Shown in pieces: positions 10,320 through 22,400 of a stretch of DNA of 64,000 nucleotides (positions within the stretch are counted from its first letter, which is position 1; every line of letters begins with the position of its first letter). The stretch lies in the NCBI RefSeq assembly GCF_001625195.1, contig NC_054391.1, positions 9,562,552 to 9,626,551 on the forward strand, in the 5' to 3' direction. Made by a program: the position numbers and the translations under genes. The DNA is from Drechmeria coniospora. Lineage: Eukaryota; Ascomycota; Sordariomycetes; Hypocreales; Ophiocordycipitaceae. The notes beneath the pieces were generated by a model. That model had not been told where the DNA came from. It was given only the letters and a program-made list of their open reading frames with translations, and did no database searches.

Positions 10320-10705
10320 GTGACTGCCGGAGCTGCTACCGTAACGCAGCTACTGTAACTGCCATAACTACAGCAACTGCTGTGACTACTATGACTACAG
10401 CAATACTGTGACTGCCATGACTATAGCAACTGCTGTAACTGCCATGACTATAGCTGATGTGACTGCTATGACTACGGCAATGCTGTAACTGCCATAACTA
10501 TAGTAACTGCTGTAACTGCCATGAGTACAGCAATGCTGTAACTGCCATAACTACAGCAACTGTTGTAACTTCTATGACTATAGTAACTGCGACTACAGCA
10601 ACTGATGTAACTGCTATAACTACAGCAACTGCTGTGGCTACTATGACTACAGTAATGCTGTGACTGCTATGACTATAGTAACTGTTGTGACTGCCATAAA
10701 TATAG
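10320..10705. repeat. GTGACTGCY-type minisatellite, diverged array A
   Basis: About 40 imperfect 9-bp units of the RTGACTRCY/CTACAGCAA kind. There are many transitions relative to the purer arrays at 31.6 and 47.4 kb. Confidence 0.75.
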
Positions 10706-10723
10706 CAACTGAAGGGTTAAGTT

Positions 10724-10822
10724 AGGTCGCATCACTGCAACCTCCTTTTCCCTCCCTTCGTATTTAAATTGAATTATTGAAAGACATCTCTTGTTACCAG
10801 TTTCCCCCAGAACCGAACCAAC
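10724..10822 (+). repeat. ~100-bp direct repeat, left copy
   Basis: From AGGTCGCATCACTGC to CCCAGAACCGAACCAAC. It recurs at 11072-11169 in the same orientation and could be remnants of terminal repeats of a small element. Confidence 0.65.
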
Positions 10823-11071
10823 TCACTCTTTAATTAATGAACCCATCATATGATCAGCACCTGTGCCCACAGTGTTGACCCAATGACAAGTGGGAACTAA
10901 AGCATGAAATATCTAATACTAGTAGTAGAATGAGCTTTGCGTCTTTGTATTAGCGGTAGCGAAGCAACTGCGAAACAAAATCTATATTTGTGTGTATATA
11001 TTCACCGAGGTCGGTATGTTAGTATGTAGGCTAGCTTAATCACACAAGGTGCGATTGCAAAAGGGATAAAT

Positions 11072-11169
11072 AGGTCGCGTTACTGCTACCTCTTTTTCAT
11101 CCCTTCGTACCAAATTGATTCATTGAAAAGAGATCTCTTGTTGCCAGTTTCCCCCAGAACCGAACCAAC
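11072..11169 (+). repeat. ~100-bp direct repeat, right copy
   Basis: It matches 10724-10822. The 249-bp interval between them contains no coding frame. Confidence 0.65.
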
Positions 11170-11704
11170 AATATTATCTAATATTTGATCGCCTTCGAAA
11201 GTCTTTAACTAAAGGCATTATCCATCCATGGCTCCTTTGGATTTCGAGGAGAGGCTTTCTACGCTGGCTTATATATCTTCTCCTTATCCGTTGTATCTTG
11301 CCGCCCCTGACGATATGCAGCAGGATTTGCAGCCACAGTCCAGGCTAGCGTACAGGCGGTGGAGACCCAGTACCTTCGGGCATGTAGATTTTTGAATAAT
11401 TCCTATGAACTCAAGATATCGCTTTATAGTCAGAATATCCATCTCAATCTGCAAGTATTTTATTCATTTTTGACTCAACCGCCACCGTAGGGATAGTTTT
11501 ATTGCTGCTGCGATAACTTGTACGAATCAGGCAGCCTTTGGTATGAACTATGCATGTAGCGCCGGCGTGTACTGTTAAGAAGGAACGAGAGTATTTAAAC
11601 AAATAATCCACGGATACGGCCCCTTACAGAATAGCTTCATATAGCCAGACGTATTAGGTGATACTTAATTACGTACTCCAAAGTCATTCATTGCAGTCTG
11701 GCTG
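11170..11704. other. gene-free 3' region of the giant adhesin gene
   Basis: No coding frame or repeat is recognised. It presumably includes the 3' UTR and terminator of the gene ending at 11705. Confidence 0.4.
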
Positions 11705-13480
11705 TTAGGAAGCAGTTGATGGCGAATTGGCACATCGTGCTGCGTCTGCCAAGTATCCAATAATGCCAGGATTGGACAATACCTCGTAGCTGGAGCCATC
11801 AGTTTTCATGCGTATAACAGCGCCATTGTCAAGTTTGCTATAAAACCATCCATCCGAGGTAGCCCAAGCACTAGTCCCAGTAGAAAAAGGCAGTGATCTA
11901 ATGATTTCGAATGAGTGAGTTATTAAATTAAATCGGGCAAATGAAGAATCTTGATGCGCTGGATCAACATTAGATATCCAGGCATATAAGGCATTGCCAC
12001 CGCCAGGGACATATGCCCAATCAAGGATTTCAAAATATCCTAAACCGACGGCTACTAGGCCCTGGGAAACTATTGTACCAAATGTAGGTAACGTAGAGTC
12101 TGATAAGTCGATTTCATACCATCGTGAAGGGTTTGGATAAGGAGGAAATACTCCAAAATTATTATGCTCTAGAATCCAGTAATGGCCATCCGGTGTGATA
12201 TCTCCGATAATAGTAATGGGTATTGTGACATTTAATACTTCGATAGTTCCATTAACACTCATTCGAAAAAGGTGTGGTGGGGTTGGTCTTCCCATAGTTC
12301 CGTAAAAATATCCATCAAGAACATTAAATGCGAGACCATTGATTGCTCCAGTACCTGGAGGCGAAAGATTATTTTTGAATAATTGCTGGTTCGTTACCAG
12401 GTTGTATGTATATAATACATCAGCGTCAATAACATATGCTTCTGCGGGGCAGGGAATAGTAGGAGTAGCAGTAACGATAATAGTAGTAGTACAAGGATGC
12501 GTGCAGTCCGCTGGTGGTGTAATGGTCGCTGTACCAGCTGTACTGCCAAAAATTGTTGTCGTAATTGCGATATCAGGAGGGGACAATAAACTAGTGGAAG
12601 CAGTTGATGGCGAATTGGCACATCGTGCTGCGTCTGCCAAATATCCAATAATGCCAGGATTGGACAATACCTCGTAGCTGGAGCCATCAGTTTTCATGCG
12701 TATAACAGCGCCATTGTCAAGTTTGCTATAAAACCATCCATCCGAGGTAGCCCAAGCACTAGTCCCAGTAGAAAAAGGCAGTGATCTAATGATTTCGAAT
12801 GAGTGAGTTATTAAATTAAATCGGGCAAATGAAGAATCTTGATGCGCTGGATCAACATTAGATATCCAGGCATATAAGGCATTACCACCGCCAGGGACAT
12901 ATGCCCAATCAAGGATTTCAAAATATCCTAAACCGACGGCTACTAGGCCCTGGGAAACTATTGTACCAAATGTAGGTAACGTAGAGTCTGATAAGTCGAT
13001 TTCATACCATCGTGAAGGGTTTGGATAAGGAGGAAATACTCCAAAATTATTATGCTCTAGAATCCAGTAATGGCCATCCGGTGTGATATCTCCGATAATA
13101 GTAATGGGTATTGTAATATTTAATACTTCGATAGTTCCATTAACACTCATTCGAAAAAGGTGTGGTGGGATGGGTCTTCCCATAGTTCCGTAAAAATATC
13201 CATCAAGAACATTAAATGCGAGACCATTGATTGCTCCAGTACCTGGAGGCGAAAGATTATTTTTGAATAATTGCTGGTTCGTTACCAGGTTGTACGTATA
13301 TAATACATCAGCGTCAATAACATATGCTTCTGCGGGGCAGGGAATAGTAGGAGTAGCAGTGACGATAATAGTAGTAGTACAAGGATGCGTGCAGTCCGCT
13401 GGTGGTGTAATTGTTGACGTTCCGGCGGTAGGTCCTGGTGTTGTAATCGTTTCAGCTGTATCAGGTGGTTGGTTGGATGT
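11705..13480 (-). repeat. 888-bp tandem duplication encoding the C-terminal globular domain
   Basis: GCAGTTGATGGCGAATTGGC begins at 11712 and again at 12600 (period 888, exactly 296 codons). I saw only a handful of substitutions between the copies, for example Thr/Ile in the GRPxPP motif. The duplication includes the linker TTIIVTATPTIPCPAEAY. Confidence 0.9.
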
Positions 13481-16400
13481 TGATACAACGATAATACTCA
13501 TTGTACAAGGATGGGTACAGTCCGCAGGCGGTGTGATAGTCGATGTGGCAGCCGTAAGCCCTGGTATTGTTGTAGTTACAATAATATCAATAGGTTGATT
13601 AGATGTTGTTATGACAATTATACTAGTAGTACATGGATGTGTGCAGTCAACTGGCGGTATAATCGTAGATGTGCCGGCAGTAGATCCTAAGGTTGTTATT
13701 GTCAAAGCCGTATCAGGTCCTACGCTACTTGTACTAATAGGTGATGTTACAGCCGGCTGCGTAATAATGACTCTCGTAGTGCAACTAGTAATGCATCCAG
13801 GGGAAGGCGGAATAGTTGAAGTTCCTGCTGTCGGCCCAGTCGTAAATTCTGTTGTAACACCGCCAGTTACTGTAATAATAATAGTTGTAGGACAATTACC
13901 AATACATCCAGGTGAAGGCGGTAAAGTACTTGTGCCTGCTGTCGGTCCATATGTGGTTTCAAGAATAAAGCCGCTAGTAACAATGGTTACAATAATCCTT
14001 GTAGGGCAGTTACCGACGCATCCAGAAGATGGTGAAATTGTACTGGTCCCGGCCGAAGGTCCATAGGTAGTTTCTGTCATCGCATCTGTTGTACTAACAG
14101 TAACTATTACCCGAGTAGGACAGAAGCCAATGCATCCTATAGAAGGTAATATTGTACTAGTCCCGGCCGTAGGTCCATAGGTTGATTCGGTAGATATACC
14201 ACCAGATGGACCAACGGTAACAATAATTGTCGTAGGACAGTTACCAATACATCCAGCAGAAGGGATAATAGTACTGGTTCCTGCTGTTGGTCCTATAGTA
14301 GATTCTGTAATAACACCTGTAGTACTGATAGTTATAATAAGCTTTGTAGGACAGTTGCCTATACATCCAGCTGAAGGCAATATCGTCGTTGTGCCAGCTG
14401 TCGGTCCGTAGGTAGTTTCCATAATGAGACCACTGGTACCTACGGTTACAATAATCCTTGTAGGACAGTTCCCGATACATCCAGAAGATGGTGGAATTGT
14501 ACTTGTCCCTGCTGAAGGTCCATAGGTGGTGTCTGTAATTGCATCTGTTGTACTAACAGTAACTATTACCCGAGTGGGACAGAAGCCAATGCATCCTGCA
14601 GAAGGTAGTATTGTACTAGTCCCGGCCGTAGGTCCATAGGTTGATTCAGTAGATATACCACCAGATGGACCAACAGTGACAATAACTGTAGTAGGGCAAT
14701 TTCCAATACATCCAGACGAAGGTAGAATAGTACTGGTTCCCTCTGTTGGTCCTATAGTAGATTCTGTAATAACACCTGTAGTACTAATAGTAATAATAAG
14801 CTTTGTAGGACAGTTACCAATACATCCAGCTGAAGGCGGAATTGTACTTGTACCAGCTGTCGGTCCGTAGGTAGTTTCCAGAATAAGGCCACTAGTGCCT
14901 ACAGTAACAATGATCCTCGTAGGGCAATTACCAAAACATCCAGAAGATGGTGGAATTGTACTTGTCCCCGCTGAAGGTCCATAGGTGGTGTCTGTAATTG
15001 CATCTGTTGTACTAACAGTAACTATTACCCGAGTGGGACAGAAGCCAATGCATCCTGCAGAAGGTAGTATTGTACTAGTCCCGGCCGTAGGTCCATAGGT
15101 TGATTCAGTAGTTAAACCGCCAGAAGGACCAACAGTAACAATAACTGTGGTAGGGCAGTTACCAATACATCCAGCGGAAGGTACAATAGTACTAGTTCCT
15201 GGTATTGGTCCTGTAGTGGATTCCGTAATAACACCTGTAGTACTAATAGTAATAATAAGCTTTGTAGGACAGTTACCATTACATCCAGCTGAAGGCGGAA
15301 TTGTACTTGTACCAGCTGTCGGTCCGTAGGTAGTTTCCAGAATAAGGCCACTAGTGCCTACAGTAACAATGATCCTCGTAGGGCAATTACCAAAACATCC
15401 AGAAGATGGTGGAATTGTACTTGTCCCTGCTGAAGGTCCATAGGTGGTGTCTGTAATTACATCTGTTGTACTAACAGTAACTATTACCCGAGTGGGACAT
15501 AAGCCAATGCATCCTGCAGAAGGTAGTATTGTACTAGTCCCGGCCGTAGGTCCATAGGTTGATTCAGTAGTTAAACCGCCAGAAGGACCAACGGTAACAA
15601 TAATTCTCGTGGGGCAGTTACCAATACATCCAGCGGAAGGTAAAATAGTACTAGTTCCTGGTGTTGGTCCTGTAGTGGATTCTGTAATAACACCTGTAGT
15701 ACTAATAGTAATAATAAGTTTTGTAGGACAGTTACCAATACATCCTGCTGAAGGCGGAATTGTACTTGTACCAGCTGTCGGTCCGTAGGTAGTTTCAAGA
15801 ATAAGGCCACTAGTGCCTACAGTAACAATGATCCTCGTAGGGCAATTGCCAAAACATCCAGAAGATGGTGGAATTGTACTTGTCCCTGCTGAAGGTCCAT
15901 AGGTGGTGTCTGTAATTGCATCTGTTGTACTAACAGTAACTATTACCCGAGTGGGACAGAAGCCAATGCATCCTGCAGAAGGTAGTATTGTAATAGTCCC
16001 AGCCGTAGGACCATAGGTTGATTCGGTAGATATACCACCAGAAGGACCAACAGTAACAATAACTGTGGTAGGGCAGTTACCAATACATCCAGCGGAAGGT
16101 ACAATAGTACTGGTTCCTGCTGTTGGTCCGAAAGTAGATGCTGTAATAACACCTGTAGTACTGATAGTAATAATAAGCTTTGTAGGACAGTTACCAATAC
16201 ATCCAGCTAAAGGCGGAATTGTACTTGTACCAGCTGTCGGTCCGTAGGTAGTTTCCAGAATAAGGCCACTAGTGCCTACAGTAACAATGATCCTTGTAGG
16301 GCAGTTGCCAAAACATCCAGAAGATGGCGGAATTGTACTAGTCCCGGTTGAAGGTCCATAGGTGGTTTCTGTAATTGCATCTGTTGTGCCTATAGTTACT

Positions 16401-19400
16401 ATTACTTTAGTGGGACAGAAGCCAATGCATCCTACAGAAGGTAATACTATAGAAGTCCCGGCCGTAGGACCATAGGTTGATTCGGTAGATATACCACCAG
16501 ATGGACCAACAGTGACAATAATTGTAGTAGGACAGTTCCCAATACATCCAGACGAAGGTAGAATAGTACTGGTTCCCTCTGTTGGTCCTATAGTAGATTC
16601 TGTAATAACACCTGTCGTGCTTATAGTAATAATAAGCTTTGTAGGGCAATTGCCTGTACATCCAGCTATGGGCGGTATTGTACTTGTGCCAGCTGTCGGT
16701 CCGTAGGTGGTTTCTAAAATAAGACCACTGGTACCTACTGTTACAATAATCCTTGTAGGGCAGTTGCCGATACATCCAGACAATGCTGGAATTGTACTTG
16801 TCCCGGCTGAAGGTCCATAAGTGGTTTCTGTAATTGCATCTGTTGTGCCTATAGTTACTATTACGCTAGTAGGACAAAAGCCAATACATCCTGCAGGAGG
16901 TAATACTGTAGAAGTCCCGACCGTGGGTCCATAGGTTGATTCGGTAGATATACCACCAGATGGACCAACAGTAACAATAATTGTTGTGGGACAGTTTCCA
17001 ATACATCCAGCGGAAGGTAGAATAGTACTGGTTCCTTCAGTTGGTCCTATAGTAGATTCTGTGATAACACCTGTAGTGCTTATAGTAATGATAAGCTTCG
17101 TAGGACAGTCGCTTGTACATCCAGACAAAGGTGGTATTGTACTTGTGCCAGCTGTCGGTCCGTAGGTGGTTTCCAGAATAAGGCCACTAGTACCTACAGT
17201 TACAATAATCCTGGTAGGGCAGTTGCCGATGCATCCAGAAGAAGCTAAAATCGTATTGGTTCCGGCTGAAGGTCCATAGGTAGTTTCTGTAATTGCATCT
17301 GTTGTGCCTATAGTAATTATTACTCGAGTGGGACAGAATCCAATGCATCCTACAGAAGGTGGTATTGTCGAAGTCCCGGCCGTAGGTCCATAGGTTGATT
17401 CGGTAGATATACCACCAGAAGGACCGACAGTAACAATGACTGTGGTAGGGCAGTTACCAACACATGCAGCAGAAGGTAGAATAGTACTGGTTCCTGCTGT
17501 TGGTCCGAAAGTAGATTCTGTAATAACACCTGTAGTACTGATAGTAATAATAAGCTTTGTAGGGCAATTGCCTGTACATCCAGCTATGGGCGGTATTGTA
17601 CTTGTGCCAGCTGTCGGTCCGTAGGTGGTTTCTAAAATAAGGCCACTAGTGCCTACAGTAACAATAATCCTTGTAGGGCAGTTGCCAAAACATCCAGAAG
17701 ATGGCAGAATTGTACTAGTCCCGGTTGAAGGTCCATAGGTGGTTTCTGTAATTGCATCTGTTGTGCCTATAGTTACTATGACTTTAGTGGGACAGAAGCC
17801 AATGCATCCTGCAGAAGGTGGTATTGTCGAAGTCCCGGCCGTAGGTCCATAGGTTGATTCGGTAGATATACCACCAGATGGACCAACTGTGACAATAACT
17901 GTAGTAGGGCAATTTCCAATACATCCAGAGGAAGGTAGAATAGTACTGGTTCCCTCTGTTGGTCCTATAGTAGATTCTGTAATAACACCTGTAGTACTAA
18001 TAGTAATAATAAGCTTTGTAGGACAGTTACCAATACATCCAGCTGAAGGCGGAATTGTACTTGTACCAGCTGTTGGTCCGTAGGTAGTTTCAAGAATAAG
18101 GCCACTAGTGCCTACAGTAATAATGATCCGTGTAGGGCAGTTGCCAAAACATCCAGAAGATGGCGGAATTGTACTAGTCCCGGTTGAAGGTCCATAGATG
18201 GTTTCTGTAGTTGCATCTGTTGTGCCTATTGTTAAAATTACTTTGGTGGGACAGAAGCCAATGCATCCTGCAGAAGGCGGTATAGTCGAAGTCCCGGCCG
18301 TAGGTCCATAGGTTAATTCAGTAGATATACCACCAGATGGACGAACAGTAACAATAATTCTAGTAGGGCAGTTCCCAATACATCCAGACGAAGGTAGAAT
18401 AGTACTGGTTCCCTCTGTTGGTCCTATAGTAGATTCTGTAATAACACCTGTAGTACTTATAGTAATAATAAGCCTTGTAGGACAATTGCCTGTACATCCA
18501 GCTATAGGAGGTATTGTACTTGTGCCAGCTGTCGGTCCGTAGGTGGTTTCAAGAATAAGGCCACTAGTGCCTACAGTAACAATGATCCTTGTAGGGCAGT
18601 TGCCAGAACATCCAGAAGATGGCGGAATTGTTCTAGTCCCGGTTGAAGGTCCATAGGTGGTGTCTGTAATTGCATCTGTTGTACTAACAGTAACTATTAC
18701 CCGAGTGGGACAGAAGCCAATGCATCCTGCAGAAGGTAGTATTGTAATAGTCCCAGCCGTAGGTCCATAGGTTGATTCGGTAGATATACCACCAGAAGGA
18801 CCAACAGTAACAATAACTGTGGTAGGGCAGTTACCAATACATCCAGCGGAAGGTGGAATAGTACTGGTTCCCTCTATAGGTCCTATAGTAGATTCTGTAA
18901 TAACACCTGTAGTACTTATAGTAATAATAAGCCTTGTAGGACAATTGCCAGTACATCCAGCTATAGGAGGTACCGTACTTGTGCCAGCTGTCGGTCCGTA
19001 GGTGGTTTCCAGAATAAGACCACTGGTACCCACTGTTACAATAATCCTTGTAGGGCAGTTGCCGATACATCCAGAAGATGGTAAAATTGTACTACTCCCG
19101 GGTGTTGGTCCATAGGTAGTTTCTGAAATCGCATCTGTTGTGCCTATAGTTACTATTACTATAGTAGGACAATAGCCAATGCATCCTAGAGAAGGGAGTA
19201 TTGTACTAGTGCCAGATGTCGGTCCATAGGTTGATTCGGTAGTTATACCGCGACTTGTAGTATATGGTCCAGTAAATGTGGATGATGGAATGACCATAAT
19301 GACAGTACCAGTGGGGTCAGTGCCACTTGGTGGCAGGGTTGTAAATGACGTTCGTGTATCTGTGCCAGTACTAGTTACTGTAGTATAAGGTCCAGTAAAT

Positions 19401-22400
19401 GTGGATAATGGAATGACGATAATAACAGTACCAGTAAGGTCAGTACCACTCGGTGGCAGGGTCGTAATTGAATTTCGTGTACCTGTGCCGGTACTGGTCA
19501 TTGTAGTATATGGTCCAGTAAATGTAGATGATGGAATAACTATAATAACAGTACCAGTAAGGTCAGTGCCACTCGGTGGTAGAGTTGTGATTAACGTTCG
19601 GATTCCTGTGCCGGTACTGGTTATTGTAGTATATGGTCCAGTAAATGTGGATAATGGAATAACCACAATGACAGTACCAGTAAGGTCAGTGCCACTCGGT
19701 GGCAGGGTCGTAATTAATGTCCCTATACCGGTGCCGGTACTAGTCATTGTAATATATGGTCCAGTAAATGTAGATGATGGAATAATTATAATAACAGTAC
19801 CTGCAGGGTCAGTGCTACTCGGTGGCAGGGTCATAATTGATGTCTGGGTACCTGTACCGGTACTAGTTATTGTAGTATACGGTCCAGTAAATGTAAATGA
19901 TGGAATAACCATAATAACAGTACCAGTAGGGTCAGTGCCACTTGGTAGCAAGGTCGTAATTGACGTATGGATTCCTGTACCGGTACTGGTCATTGTAGTA
20001 TATGGTCCAGTAAATGTAGATGATGGAATAACCATAATGACAGTACCAGTAAGGTCAGTGCCACTTGGTGTAAGAGTTGTGATTGACGTCCGGATTCCTG
20101 TGCCGGTACTGGTCATTGTAGTATATGGTCCAGTAAATGTGGATGATGGAATAACCAAAATAACAGTACCAGTAAGGTCAGTGCCACTTGGTTGTAGAGT
20201 TGTAATTAACGTTCGGATTCCTGTGCCGGTACTGGTTATTGTAGTATATGGTCCAGTAAATGTGGATAACGGAATAACCATAATGACAGTACCAGTAAGG
20301 TCAGTGCCACTTGGTGGTAGAGTTGTAATTAACGTTCGGATTCCTGTGCCGGTACTGGTTATTGTAGTATATGGTCCAGTAAATGTAGATGCTGGAATAA
20401 CCATAATAACAGTACCAGTAAGGTCAGTGCCACTTGGTGTTAGAGTTGTGATTGACGTCCGGATTCCTGTGCCGGTACTGGTTATTGTAGTATATGGTCC
20501 AGTAAATGTGGATGACGGAATAACCATAATGACAGTACCAGTAAGGTCAGTGCCACTCGGTAGTAGGGTCGTAATTAACGTCTTGATACCCGTTCCGATA
20601 CTGGTCATTGTAGTATAAGGTCCAGTAAATGTGGATAATGGAATGACGATAATAACAGTACCAGTAAGGTCAGTACCACTCGGTGGCAGGGTCGTAATTG
20701 AAGTTCGTGTACCTGTGCCGGTACTGGTCATTGTAGTATATGGTCCAGTAAATATGGATGATGGAAGAACCATAATAACAGTACCAGTAAGGTCAGTGCC
20801 ACTTGGTGGCAGGGTCGTAATTGAAGTTCGTGTACCTGTGCCGGTACTGGTCATTGTAGTATATGGTCCAGTAAATATGGATGATGGAAGAACCATAATA
20901 GCAGTACCAGTAAGGTCAGTGCCACTCGGGGGCAGGGTCGTAATTAATGTCCCTATACCTGTGCCGGTACTGGTTATTGTAGTATATGGTCCAGTAAATG
21001 TGGATGATGGAATAACCAAAATAACAGTACCAGTAAGGTCAGTGCCACTTGGTTGTAGAGTTGTAATTAACGTTCGGATTCCCGTGCCGGTACTGGTTAT
21101 TGTAGTATATGGTCCAGTAAATGTAGATGATGGAAGAACCATAATAACAGTACCAGTAAGGTCAGTGCCACTTGGTGGCAGGGTCGTAATTGAAGTTCGT
21201 GTACCTGTGCCGGTACTGGTCATTGTAGTATATGGTCCAGTAAATGTGGATAATGGAATGACGATAATAACAGTACCAGTAAGGTCAGTACCACTCGGTG
21301 GCAGGGTCGTAATTGAAGTTCGTGTACCTGTGCCGGTACTGGTCATTGTAGTATATGGTCCAGTAAATATGGATGATGGAAGAACCATAATAACAGTACC
21401 AGTAAGGTCAGTGCCACTCGGGGGCAGGGTCGTAATTAATGTCCCTATACCTGTGCCGGTACTGGTTATTGTAGTATATGGTCCAGTAAATGTAGATGAT
21501 GGAATAACCAAAATAACAGTACCAGTAAGGTCAGTGCCACTTGGTGGTAGGGTTGTTATTGTCGTTCGGATTCCTGTCCCGGTACTAGTTATTGTAGTAT
21601 ATGGTCCAGTAAATGTAGATGATGGAATAACCATAATAACAGTACCAGTAAGGTCAGTGCCACTTGGTGTTAGAGTTGTGATTAACGTCTTGATACCTGT
21701 TCCGGTACTGGTTATTGTAGTATACGGTCCAGTAAATGTGGATGATGGAATAACCACCATGACAGTACCAGTAAGGTCAGTGCCACTCGGTGGCAGGGTC
21801 GTGATTAACGTCTTAATACCCGTTCCGATACTAGTCATTGTAGTATACGGTCCAGTAAATGTAGATGATGGAATAACTATAATAACAGTACCAGTAAGGT
21901 CAGTACCACTCGGTGGTAGAGTTGTAATTAACGTTCGGATTCCTGTGCCGGTACTGGTTATTGTAGTATATGGTCCAGTAAATGTGGATGATGGAATAAC
22001 CATAATGACAGTACCAGTAAGGTCAGTGCCACTCGGTAGCAGGGTTGTGATTGACGTCCGGATTCCTGTCCCGGTACTAGTTACTGTAGTATAAGGTCCA
22101 GTAAATGTGGATGATGGAATGACCATAATGACAGTACCCATAGGGTCAATGCCGCTCGGTAGCAGAGTTGTGATTGATGTCTGGGTACCTGTCCCAGTAC
22201 TGGTTATTGTAGTATATGGTCCAGTAAATGTGGATGTAGGACCAACGGTAACAATAATTCTTGTAGGGCAGTTACCAATACATCCAGCGGATGGTAAAAT
22301 AGTACTTATTCCGGACATCGGTCCCGTAGTAGATTCTGTAATAACACCTGTTGTGCTGATGGTTATAATGAGCTTTATGGGACAGTTACCGGTACATCCA

